Assembly: GCA_963696655.1 (NCBI GenBank)
Contig: CAVOLB010000151.1
Coordinates: forward strand, 1 to 18,567
Origin: Hypericibacter sp963696655
GTDB taxonomy: Bacteria; Pseudomonadota; Alphaproteobacteria; Dongiales; Dongiaceae
Length of the DNA stretch: 18,567 bases
Direction of reading: 5' to 3'
Shown in pieces: positions 11,391 to 18,552 of the stretch; the first letter of the stretch is position 1, and every line of letters starts with the position of its first letter. A program made the position numbers and the translations under genes. Under the pieces are notes generated by a model. The model ran no database searches and was not told where the DNA came from. It saw only the letters and a program-made list of their open reading frames with translations.

Positions 11391-12107
11391 TCAGCCCCCC
11401 AGATAAGTCGCGAGGATTTCGGGCCGGGCCATCAGCTCCGGCCCCGCCCCCGACCAGACGAACTCGCCATGATCGAGAAGATGGATGCGATCGGCCTTGT
11501 CGGCGACGCGAGCGGCACTCTCCTCGACCAGGAGGATGGTGCGGCCCGACGCGCGCAAGGCCGAGATCACTTCGTAGATCTGGTCGATGATGATCGGCGC
11601 CAGTCCCAGCGACGGCTCGTCCAACAACAGCAGCCGCGCATCCGCCATGAGGCCGCGGCCGATGCCGACCATGCGCCGCTCGCCGCCCGAGAGCGTGCTC
11701 GCCACCTGGTGATGGCGCTCCTTCAGCTTGGGCAGGAGCGCGTAGACCTCCTCCAGCCGCTGTGCCATGCCGGCGGACGCCGAGGGCGGATAGGCGCCCA
11801 TCTGCAGATTCTCGAGCACCGTCATCTCGGGGAAGAGCATGTCGCCCTGCGGCACATGGACGACGCCCGCGGCCACGATCTGGTCCGGGCGCAGACGGTC
11901 GATCCGGCGCTCGCCCAGCTGGATGCTGCCGCCGGTGAGCCGCAGCAGGCCCGAGATCGCGCGCAGCAGCGTCGTCTTGCCGTGGCCGTTGGGGCCGACG
12001 ATCGCGACCAGATTGCCCTCCTCGACGTCGAGCGAAAGGCCGCGCAGCACATCCTGGCCGTGATAGCCCGCCGAGACATTGTCGATCCTGAGGAGCGCGC
12101 CGGCCAT
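11391..12107 (-). CDS. livF: LivF-type ABC ATPase
   Basis: A 238-residue stand-alone ATPase. It has Walker A GPNGHGKT (38-45), Q87 in VPQGDMLFP, signature LSGGE (139-143) and Walker B LLLLDE (159-164). The LivF subfamily usually carries VEQN where other ABC ATPases have the H-loop histidine; here it reads VEESAAR (about 194-200), so that histidine is absent as expected for LivF. The N-terminus LLRIDNVSAGYHGQDVLRG and C-terminus ATYLGG are also LivF-like. It sits 3 nt after the livG stop and 8 nt before livH. It is expected to form a heterodimer with LivG on the cytoplasmic face of LivHM. Confidence 0.93.
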   Translation of the reverse strand: MAGALLRIDNVSAGYHGQDVLRGLSLDVEEGNLVAIVGPNGHGKTTLLRAISGLLRLTGGSIQLGERRIDRLRPDQIVAAGVVHVPQGDMLFPEMTVLENLQMGAYPPSASAGMAQRLEEVYALLPKLKERHHQVASTLSGGERRMVGIGRGLMADARLLLLDEPSLGLAPIIIDQIYEVISALRASGRTILLVEESAARVADKADRIHLLDHGEFVWSGAGPELMARPEILATYLGG

Positions 12108-12110
12108 GGC

Positions 12111-12911
12111 TCAGGCCCCCGCCGGCGTTGCGAGCAGGGAGCCCAGCCGCTTGGAGGCGCCCTCGCCGAGATAGACGTCGATGACGGTGCGGTCGCGCAC
12201 CAGGCCCTGAGGCGAGCCCTCATAGATGCGCTCGCCGTGATGCAGGATCATCACGCGGGTCGAGAGCTGCACCAGGAAGCGCATGACATGCTCGATCAGA
12301 ATGATGGTGATGCCGCTCGCGCGCAGGCTGCGGACCAGCGCCATCATCTGGTCGATCTCCTTGGGATTGAGCCCGCCCACCGGCTCGTCCATCAGGAGCA
12401 GCTTGGGCGAGGTCGCGATCGCGCCCGCCAGCATCAGGAGCTTGCGGTCCAGGACCGGCAGCTGCCCGGTGATCAGATGCTCGCGGCCCTTGAGCCCGAC
12501 CGCGGCGATCGCCGCATCGACCTTGGCCTCGACCTCCTTGCCGATGGCGAGGCCGGGGACGCGCCGGTTGTCCTGGCCGAAATAGGCCGCGACGCGGACA
12601 TTGTCGCGCACGCTCAAGGAATCGAAGCCGGCATTCAGCTGGAAGGTGCGGGCGACGCCCACATGGCAAATCGCTTCCGGCGGCGAATGGGTGATGTCCC
12701 GGCCCCGGAACAGGATGGTGCCGCGGGTCGCCGGATTGAGGCCCGAGATCACCTCGAACAAGGTGGTCTTGCCGGCGCCGTTGGGCCCGCCGATGCCCAG
12801 CACCTCGCCTTCGTTGACCTCGAAGGAGAGATCCTTCACGGCGGTCAGCGCGCCGAATTGCTTGCTGACATTGCGAACCGACAGGAGGGGAGTCTGTTCA
12901 GAGGCTGCCAT
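12111..12911 (-). CDS. livG: LivG-type ABC ATPase with degenerate signature motif
   Basis: A 266-residue ATPase from the ATG at 12911. A TTG at 12959 would add 16 residues; neither start has a well-spaced ribosome binding site (AGGAG is 18 nt before the ATG), but the ATG places the usual short leader before the ATPase fold. It has Walker A GPNGAGKT (42-49), the LivG-type ARTFQ with Q91, Walker B LLLMDE (171-176) followed by PVGGLNPKE, and H208 in LIEHVM. Where LivG normally has LSYGQQRR, this protein has LPVLDRKLLM (151-160), so the LSGGQ serine and glycines are missing. I recall a LivG subgroup with similarly changed signatures (LPxxDRK type), so this may be a subfamily trait rather than damage. 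The gene lies 115 nt after the binding-protein gene, with a hairpin between. Confidence 0.92.
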   Translation of the reverse strand: MAASEQTPLLSVRNVSKQFGALTAVKDLSFEVNEGEVLGIGGPNGAGKTTLFEVISGLNPATRGTILFRGRDITHSPPEAICHVGVARTFQLNAGFDSLSVRDNVRVAAYFGQDNRRVPGLAIGKEVEAKVDAAIAAVGLKGREHLITGQLPVLDRKLLMLAGAIATSPKLLLMDEPVGGLNPKEIDQMMALVRSLRASGITIILIEHVMRFLVQLSTRVMILHHGERIYEGSPQGLVRDRTVIDVYLGEGASKRLGSLLATPAGA

Positions 12912-12973
12912 GGGGTGACGCTGCCGACGCTCCTGCAACAGGTCCGGGGGTTCGTCCAACCGCAGAACGCAGC

Positions 12974-13003
12974 CGGTTCCCTCCCCGGGCGGGAAGGGAA
13001 CCG
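12974..13003 (-). repeat. Intercistronic stem-loop between binding-protein gene and livG
   Basis: A perfect 9-bp inverted repeat (CGGTTCCCT at 12974-12982, AGGGAACCG at 12995-13003) can be extended by three C-G pairs with one bulged A, leaving a 5-nt loop. It starts about 23 nt after the binding-protein stop. On the transcribed strand it is not followed by a U-run, so it looks like an mRNA-stabilising or partially terminating hairpin that would favour binding-protein over transporter expression. The role is inferred from position. Confidence 0.55.
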
Positions 13004-13026
13004 TACCGCGCTTGAACGATCGGTCG

Positions 13027-14373
13027 TTAGGATTTGATCCAGGGCGGCGTCATGAACTTGCCGGTTCCGTAGGGCTCTGGCGCGATCAGCACCGGTCCCT
13101 TGGTGAAGTCCTGAATCTGCAGGAACTGGTGCGGCATGCCGAGCGACGGATCCTTGGTCTGGGTCGGGTAGGTATAGGCCGACTGCCCGTCGGGATCGAA
13201 ACGGGTCACGCCGGTCACGCCGCGCCAGATGAGCGCCCGCATCCGGTCCGCGACCTTGCGATTCTGCGCGTCGTTGCCCGGTTCGCCCGAGCCGCCGGCG
13301 AGTGCTGCGGCCGTTGCCCAGACCATGGCGCCGTCATAAGACTGGGCCCCCGAGTTATGGCCGGCATTGGGCCCGAACTTCGCCTTGTAACGCGTCTCGA
13401 AGGCGGTGCCGATCTCGTCCTGGAGACAGCCGATGACGGTGGCAAAGAGGACGCCGTTGGTCGCTTCCTTGCCGATCTCGCGGAAGGCCGGCACCGACGG
13501 GCCATACTGCATATAGACCAACGAGGGCGTCGGATTTGGCGCGAACTGCACCGCGAACTGGGCCAGGTCGGCCGGCAGGAAGTGGGTGATGCAGATGACC
13601 GAGGGCGGGTCCTGGCGGATCTTGGCGAGCACCGGGCCCCATTCCGAGATCGGCACGTTCACGGTCTCGAACAGGCTGATCTCCCAGCCATAGTCCTTCG
13701 CCGTTTCCTTGACGGCGTTGGCGATGTTGGCCGCATAGACGCCGGCCGACAGGATCACCGCCATCTTGTTGTTGGTGCGCTTGTACTGCTTGGTCTCTTC
13801 GAGTCCTTGCACGAATTTGAGGAAGCCCGGCCCGTACCAATATTCGGCCGGATCGCCTTCGAACGAGCCGAAATAGCGCTTGGGATCGGATTTCACCAGA
13901 TTGGCGTGGCCGATGGTGGTGTCGTAATGGATATAGATGATGCCGGCATCGGCGACCGGATCCTGGATCGCGGCGCCCGAACCGATGTTATAGCCGTTGA
14001 GAATGGCGTGGACCGAATGCCGGTCGATCAGGCGCTGCACCGCCTGGACGTTGGTCGCGTCGCCCATCTGCTTGGTGTCTTCGAAATAGGGCTTGAGCGG
14101 CCGGCCGAGGATGCCGCCGGCGGCATTGATCTCCTCGCAGGCGAGCGTCAGCCCGTTCTTGAACTCGACGCCGTCGGCGGCGGCGAAATCCGTCAGGGGT
14201 GCCGCCTGGCCGACGGGGATCGGATCGCCCGCGGCCTTGGCGCCGTTGTTGATCGACGCCAGAAGGGCGGTCGAGCCCGCAGCGATCGCCGCGGTCCTGC
14301 CGAAGAAATTGCGGCGTGACGGGATGGCCGGGCCGGAGTCGGTGGCTTGTTCGGTCTCGGTCTTCTTGGTCAT
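13027..14373 (-). CDS. Tat-exported periplasmic substrate-binding protein (Liv/amide type)
   Basis: A 448-residue type I binding protein. The N-terminus carries a twin-arginine motif, SRRNFFGR at residues 19-26, then a mild hydrophobic stretch (TAAIAAGSTALLAS) and a likely cleavage site at AKA-A (45-48). The mature part starts IPVGQAAPLTDFAAADG and continues with FKNGLTLACEEINAAGGILG, the classic Peripla_BP_6 beginning. Tat export means folding in the cytoplasm before secretion. The family binds branched-chain amino acids, urea, amides and related molecules; this sequence does not reveal which. A strong ribosome binding site precedes the ATG. It lies 83 nt after the HDAH gene; a small stem (GCCGG/CCGGC, 14397-14412) lies in that gap. 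It is the receptor for LivGFHM. Confidence 0.9.
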   Translation of the reverse strand: MTKKTETEQATDSGPAIPSRRNFFGRTAAIAAGSTALLASINNGAKAAGDPIPVGQAAPLTDFAAADGVEFKNGLTLACEEINAAGGILGRPLKPYFEDTKQMGDATNVQAVQRLIDRHSVHAILNGYNIGSGAAIQDPVADAGIIYIHYDTTIGHANLVKSDPKRYFGSFEGDPAEYWYGPGFLKFVQGLEETKQYKRTNNKMAVILSAGVYAANIANAVKETAKDYGWEISLFETVNVPISEWGPVLAKIRQDPPSVICITHFLPADLAQFAVQFAPNPTPSLVYMQYGPSVPAFREIGKEATNGVLFATVIGCLQDEIGTAFETRYKAKFGPNAGHNSGAQSYDGAMVWATAAALAGGSGEPGNDAQNRKVADRMRALIWRGVTGVTRFDPDGQSAYTYPTQTKDPSLGMPHQFLQIQDFTKGPVLIAPEPYGTGKFMTPPWIKS

Positions 14374-14381
14374 GGTTTCAG

Positions 14382-14389
14382 TCCCTCCC
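14382..14389 (-). promoter_or_regulatory. Strong ribosome binding site of the binding-protein gene
   Basis: GGGAGGGA on the coding strand lies 8 nt before the ATG at 14373. It is among the best-placed Shine-Dalgarno sequences in the window, in line with the high level needed for a periplasmic receptor. Confidence 0.65.
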
Positions 14390-14456
14390 TATCGGTGCCG
14401 GTTGTCCCCGGCGGTTTCTGCGACGTGATGCGATCCGGTGGTCGAGGCGAGATTTG

Positions 14457-15557
14457 CTACTTGATTCGCGACAGCGCCAGCGCGGCCTTGTCGATGGCGC
14501 CCTCCTGATGCGGCTGCAGATCCTGCCACCCCCAGCGTTCCATGATCTTGAGCCAGGGATCCTCGACCGCTGTGCGCGAGCCGGCGAGCTGTTCCATGAC
14601 CGCGAGCCCGCAATAGGGCACGTTGGTCGCCGAATAGCCGCCTTCATGCGACAGCACCAGACGGCCGCCGCAGACCTCGTCCGCGACCTCCATCAGCATG
14701 CGCGTCAGTTCGCGATAGCCGCCGCTGTGGATCATCATGCGGCCCAGAGGATCGGTGCCGCCGGCATCGAAGCCGGAGGGGACGACGATGAGCTCGGGCT
14801 TGAAGCGCCTGAGCGCCGGCACCACGACCCGCTCGAAGGCCGCGACATAGGCGCCCACCCCCGAGCCCGGCGGCATCGGGATGTTGAGATTGTAGCCTTC
14901 GCCCGCCCCCTCGCCATTCTCCTCGACGAGGCCGCTATCGACCGGGAAGAGACGATCCTGGTGGATCGAGATGGTGAGCGTCGTCGGGTCCGCGTAGAAG
15001 GCCTGCTGGGTGCCGTTGCCGTGATGCACGTCCCAGTCGACGGTGGCGACGCGGCCGAGCTTATGGGTCTTGCGCGCCTTCATGATGGCGACCGCGACAT
15101 TGCCGAAGATGCAGAAGCCGCGGCCCTTGTCGCGCTCGGCATGGTGGCCCGGCGGGCGCACCAGCGCATAGGCGTTGCGCACCCTGCCCTTCAGCACCGC
15201 GTCGATCGCGGCATAGGTGCCGCCGGCGGCCAGGAGCGCGATCTCGAAGCTGCCCTGGCCGAAGGGCGTGAGCTCGCCGGCATCGCCGCCGCGCTCGGCG
15301 CTCAGGGCCTTGATGCGCTCGATATGCTCCGGCGTATGGAAGAGCGCGATGTCGGCTTCGCTCAAGGGCTCGGGCTTGATCGCCGTCAATTCGCCCAGCA
15401 GGCCCGAAACCTCGAGCAGATTGCGAAATCGGCGCTTGGTCGCCGGATTCTCGGCATGCTCGCCGGGCTCGATGGTCAATCCCGCCTGGAACACGCCGGC
15501 ATAGGTGCCGGTGTCATGCCAGAGATAAAGCTCGTGAAAGACCCATCCGGTGGTCAT
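14457..15557 (-). CDS. Class II histone-deacetylase-like amidohydrolase (HDAH)
   Basis: A 366-residue Zn-dependent deacetylase of the HDAC/acetylpolyamine amidohydrolase superfamily. The active-site set is complete: tandem H138/H139 in RPPGHHAE, D174/D176/H178 in VDWDVHHGNGTQ, D264 in SGFDAGG and Y308 in HEGGYS. Zinc ligands should be D176, H178 and D264, with Y308 the catalytic tyrosine. Length and the N-terminal wording (WHDTGTYAG, NPATKRRFRNLL) are close to bacterial HDAH, as in Bordetella/Alcaligenes FB188. There is no signal peptide, so it acts in the cytoplasm. The frame extends to 15683, but the ATG at 15557 has AAGGAGG in front and starts the conserved fold. Bacteria lack histones; likely substrates are acylated amines such as acetylpolyamines, or other amides. 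Its place ahead of a Liv-type importer suggests that it processes the imported compound. Confidence 0.93.
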   Translation of the reverse strand: MTTGWVFHELYLWHDTGTYAGVFQAGLTIEPGEHAENPATKRRFRNLLEVSGLLGELTAIKPEPLSEADIALFHTPEHIERIKALSAERGGDAGELTPFGQGSFEIALLAAGGTYAAIDAVLKGRVRNAYALVRPPGHHAERDKGRGFCIFGNVAVAIMKARKTHKLGRVATVDWDVHHGNGTQQAFYADPTTLTISIHQDRLFPVDSGLVEENGEGAGEGYNLNIPMPPGSGVGAYVAAFERVVVPALRRFKPELIVVPSGFDAGGTDPLGRMMIHSGGYRELTRMLMEVADEVCGGRLVLSHEGGYSATNVPYCGLAVMEQLAGSRTAVEDPWLKIMERWGWQDLQPHQEGAIDKAALALSRIK

Positions 15558-15568
15558 GGTCTGCCCAG

Positions 15569-15575
15569 CCTCCTT
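15569..15575 (-). promoter_or_regulatory. Ribosome binding site of the HDAH gene
   Basis: AAGGAGG on the coding strand lies 11 nt before the ATG at 15557. It rules against the longer frame starting at 15683, whose extra 42 residues are Arg/Pro-rich and unlike the family. Confidence 0.65.
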
Positions 15576-15664
15576 GTTCGGCCGTCGATCGTCGCGGGGG
15601 CGCGCGCGGATCTCGACTGTGCGGCGCGCAGGCGCGCGCGGCAACGCCCCGGACAGGTGGGGGC

Positions 15665-15680
15665 GGTCGATATTTCGACC
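15665..15680. promoter_or_regulatory. Inverted repeat GGTCGA-N4-TCGACC, candidate regulator site
   Basis: Two perfect 6-bp half sites (15665-15670 and 15675-15680) are separated by TATT. The dyad is about 108 nt upstream of the HDAH start, in the gap after the regulator gene, where an activator site would be expected. A binding site for the neighbouring LuxR-type regulator is a guess from location and symmetry. Confidence 0.35.
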
Positions 15681-15696
15681 CACCCGAAAGGGTGGG
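15679..15696. repeat. GAAA-loop hairpin, 7-bp stem
   Basis: CCCACCC (15679-15685) and GGGTGGG (15690-15696) flank a GAAA loop on the plus strand; read on the minus strand the loop is TTTC. It overlaps the previous dyad by two bases. If part of the HDAH leader RNA it could fold in the 5' UTR; the function is unknown. Confidence 0.35.
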
Positions 15697-15741
15697 CGCG
15701 ATGCTGGTTTAAGATGGCAAAGGGGCGGCCCGCATAAATTG

Positions 15742-15770
15742 TCCCCTCCCCCGCGAAGCGGGGGAGGGGA
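15742..15770 (-). terminator. Perfect 13-bp GC-rich hairpin after the LuxR-type regulator gene
   Basis: TCCCCTCCCCCGC (15742-15754) and its exact complement (15758-15770) are separated by a 3-nt loop. The hairpin begins 19 nt after the regulator stop. On the minus strand it is followed by CAATTTATG, only a weak U-tract, so termination may be partial. In form it resembles the dispersed G-rich intergenic repeats of some alphaproteobacteria, so it might be such a repeat serving as terminator. Confidence 0.55.
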
Positions 15771-15789
15771 TTCCTGTTTCCAGTTCCCT

Positions 15790-18552
15790 CTACTGCTCGC
15801 GGATCGAGATCAGCCCGAGCCGCTCGGCGGCCACAATGGCCTGCGACCGGTTGTCGACGCCGAGCTTCCCGAAAATATTCTTGAGGTGCCATTTCACCGT
15901 GTCGGGCGAGATCGCGAGTTGGCGCGAAAGCTGATGGTTGCTGAAGCCGTTGCAGAGCAGCTTCACCACCTCGAGCTCGCGCTGGCTGAGATGGAGGGCG
16001 GGATGATCGGGCCGGGCCCGGGCCGGGCCCAGCCGCTGCGAGCCGAAGGCGGACGCCAACCGGTCGAGATAGCGCCGCACCGGTTCAAGCTCGCTGCCGA
16101 TCAGATCGGCCGCCGCCCGGCCGGCGCAGCGTCGCCGCAACCGCTCGACCAGCTCGGCCACGGGCGCGCCTTCGTCGAGAAGGCTGCGCAGCAGATTCTG
16201 CCGGCGGGCTTCGACGATGGAGGCCAGCAGCGCGCGCTCGGCGGCGTCGTTGCTGCCGGCCTTGAGGCCCGCGATCGCCGACAGCAGCCGGACCTGCAGC
16301 AGCCGCCGGCCCCGGCCCTGCTGCGCCAAGCGTGCCGCGAGCGAGTCCAGCGTGGCGACAGCGGCGGCCGACCGGCCTTCGGCGATCCAGAGCCGCGCCA
16401 AGGCGAGCCGCTCCAGATCCGAGGAGGGCACGGGGGCCACCGGTCGGGAAAACTGGCCCGTATCGGCATCGATACCGAAATTCTGGATCGCGAGCCTCGC
16501 CCCCATGCGGTCGTCGCGGCTCAGCAGCAGCCGCACCCGCTCATGGAGCAGACCGGCGCCCAGCCGCGTGTGGTGCACCCGCGTGCCGTGACGGCGCTCG
16601 CCGCGATCGAGACTGGCCAGCGCGGCATCGATGCGGCCTTGCGCCGCCTCGAGCCGGGCGCCCAGCACGGCCGCCACGGTCTCATGCGCCATGAGCGCGC
16701 TTTCCTCGACGATGTCGCGATACTCGTCGAGCGAGCGCGCGGCGACCTCGAGATTGTTCCATTCGTAATGCAGCTCGCCCTGGAACACGCCCACCAGGGC
16801 CGCGGCATAGGAGCCGGCCCCGAGCGATTCGTCGGCGATGCTTCGGGCGCGGGTGAAGAGGCCGCCCGCTTCCTTGAGGTCGCCCGCCGCCTTCTCGGTC
16901 AATCCCAGGATGAGGTCGGCATAAACCAGACCCAGGAGCGATTGCGAGCGGACATGGCTGCGTCGTGCCGCATGACAGGCCTCGCGCGCGGCGGCGAGAT
17001 TGCCGAGCGAATATTCGCAATAGGCCAGGATGTTCTTGAGCGCACCGCTCAGGAAGGGCTGGTCCTCCGGCAGATCCGGAATCCAGCGCCGGGCCAGGGC
17101 GCGGGCGCGGGCGGAACGATCGCTGGCGCTGACCACGCCGCACATCAGCACCCGCAACTCGCTCTGCCACTGCAGTCGCTGCGCTTCGTCGGGCGCGGAA
17201 TGAGCGATGGCTTGGCGCGCCAGGCGCAGGGCCCGCGCCGCCTCGATCGGCCGGTTGAACTGGAATTGCAGCCAGACAAGGCTCAGCAACAGGCGCGGGC
17301 GGCGCTGCACCAGAGCTTCGGGCAGGCGCCGCAGCCAGTCATTGAGGCGCAGCATATGGCTCTGACGGATCAGATCCATGGCGCAGGCCTCGACCTTGTC
17401 GGCCGCCGCCTCGCCCGCATCCGCGGCCAGCAGGTGATGGATAGCGTCGGCGGTTTCGCCGGCGGCCTCGAGCCAGGCGGCGGCCCTGAGATGCAGTTCC
17501 GGAATCGCCTCGGGCTGCCGGCGCATCATCTGATGGCGCAGGAAATCGCTGAAGAGATGATGATAACGGAACCAGCGCTCCTCGCTGTCGAGCGGCACCA
17601 GGAAGAGCCCGGCGCGCTCGATGCGCTTGAGCATGTCGGCCGCCTCGGACGGCGTCAGGTCGGCGAGCGCGCCCGCCAGGTCCGCATTCATGCGTTTGAG
17701 GAACGCCGTGCGCAGCATGAAATCCTGCAGCGCCCGGGGTTGGCGGGTGAAAACGTCGCTCGCCAGAAAGTCCGCGATGTCGCGGTCGGTGCCGGAGAAG
17801 CTGTCGATGAAGGCGCTGCGCTCGACCCGGCGTTCCAGCGACAGCGAGGCCAGTTGCAGGCCCGCGGCCCAGCCTTCGGTACGGTGCTGCAGCACCACGA
17901 GATCGGCCGAGGAGAGGGCGAGCGCGCGCTGCGTGTTGAGGAACTCCTGCGTCTCGTCGAGATCGAAGCGCAGATCGGCTTCATCCAGCTCGGTCACCTG
18001 TCCGCGGACCTTGAGCCGCGCCGCCGCCAGCGGCAGGGCGCCGCGGCCGGCCAGGACGAAATGCACCGAGGCCGGGGCATAGGTGAGGAGGCTCTCGAGG
18101 GCCTGCAGCAGGGCCGGCTGGGTCAGCCAGTGGACATCGTCGAGCATGACGGTGAACCGGCCCTCGATACGCGACAGGTCGTTGACCAGGCTCGCGAGCG
18201 CCGGCGCCACCGGCAGGTTCGGGCTCGAACGCAGCAGCGACACCGCCCCCTTGCCGAGGCGCGGCTGGGCCGCCTGGATCGCGGCGATCAGGTAGCAGAG
18301 AAAGCGGCCGACCTCGTCGTCATCTTCGTCAAGCGAGAGCCAGGCGACCGGAACCGCCTCGGTCTCCAGGCGCCGGGCCCATTGCAGCAGAAGCGTGGTC
18401 TTGCCGAAGCCCGCCGGTGCCGCAATGGTCGTGAGCCGGCTGCCCTCGGCGCGCGCCAGCAATGCATGCAGCCGTCGCCGATCGACGGCCGCGGCGTTCA
18501 AGGGCGGCAGGCGGTATTTGGTGCCGATCAGGCTGAGATCGGATTGCCACAT
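15790..18552 (-). CDS. MalT-like ATP-dependent LuxR-family transcriptional regulator
   Basis: A 920-residue STAND-type regulator, close to MalT in size (about 900). The N-terminus has a P-loop AAPAGFGKTT (44-53) and Walker B FTVMLDDVHW (133-142), then an NTPase/winged-helix region with FRYHHLFSDFLRHQM. A long helical, alanine-rich repeat region (about 380-830) is of the TPR-like type that binds inducer or partner proteins. The C-terminus (855-920) is a LuxR/GerE helix-turn-helix: LSQRELEVVKLLCNGFSNHQ, then SPDTVKWHLKNIFGKLGV. In the family, inducer and ATP drive oligomerisation and activation of transcription. It lies upstream of HDAH and the transporter genes on the same strand and probably controls them. 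Only 15 bases precede the ATG, and that frame stays open to the edge, so a longer start cannot be excluded. Confidence 0.9.
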   Translation of the reverse strand: MWQSDLSLIGTKYRLPPLNAAAVDRRRLHALLARAEGSRLTTIAAPAGFGKTTLLLQWARRLETEAVPVAWLSLDEDDDEVGRFLCYLIAAIQAAQPRLGKGAVSLLRSSPNLPVAPALASLVNDLSRIEGRFTVMLDDVHWLTQPALLQALESLLTYAPASVHFVLAGRGALPLAAARLKVRGQVTELDEADLRFDLDETQEFLNTQRALALSSADLVVLQHRTEGWAAGLQLASLSLERRVERSAFIDSFSGTDRDIADFLASDVFTRQPRALQDFMLRTAFLKRMNADLAGALADLTPSEAADMLKRIERAGLFLVPLDSEERWFRYHHLFSDFLRHQMMRRQPEAIPELHLRAAAWLEAAGETADAIHHLLAADAGEAAADKVEACAMDLIRQSHMLRLNDWLRRLPEALVQRRPRLLLSLVWLQFQFNRPIEAARALRLARQAIAHSAPDEAQRLQWQSELRVLMCGVVSASDRSARARALARRWIPDLPEDQPFLSGALKNILAYCEYSLGNLAAAREACHAARRSHVRSQSLLGLVYADLILGLTEKAAGDLKEAGGLFTRARSIADESLGAGSYAAALVGVFQGELHYEWNNLEVAARSLDEYRDIVEESALMAHETVAAVLGARLEAAQGRIDAALASLDRGERRHGTRVHHTRLGAGLLHERVRLLLSRDDRMGARLAIQNFGIDADTGQFSRPVAPVPSSDLERLALARLWIAEGRSAAAVATLDSLAARLAQQGRGRRLLQVRLLSAIAGLKAGSNDAAERALLASIVEARRQNLLRSLLDEGAPVAELVERLRRRCAGRAAADLIGSELEPVRRYLDRLASAFGSQRLGPARARPDHPALHLSQRELEVVKLLCNGFSNHQLSRQLAISPDTVKWHLKNIFGKLGVDNRSQAIVAAERLGLISIREQ

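Noticed and set aside
11469..13037. Long plus-strand open frame (522 codons) opposite livF and livG
   Set aside because: It is antisense to two well-supported ATPase genes, and the translation is low-complexity (His, Gln, Asp, Arg) without recognisable motifs.
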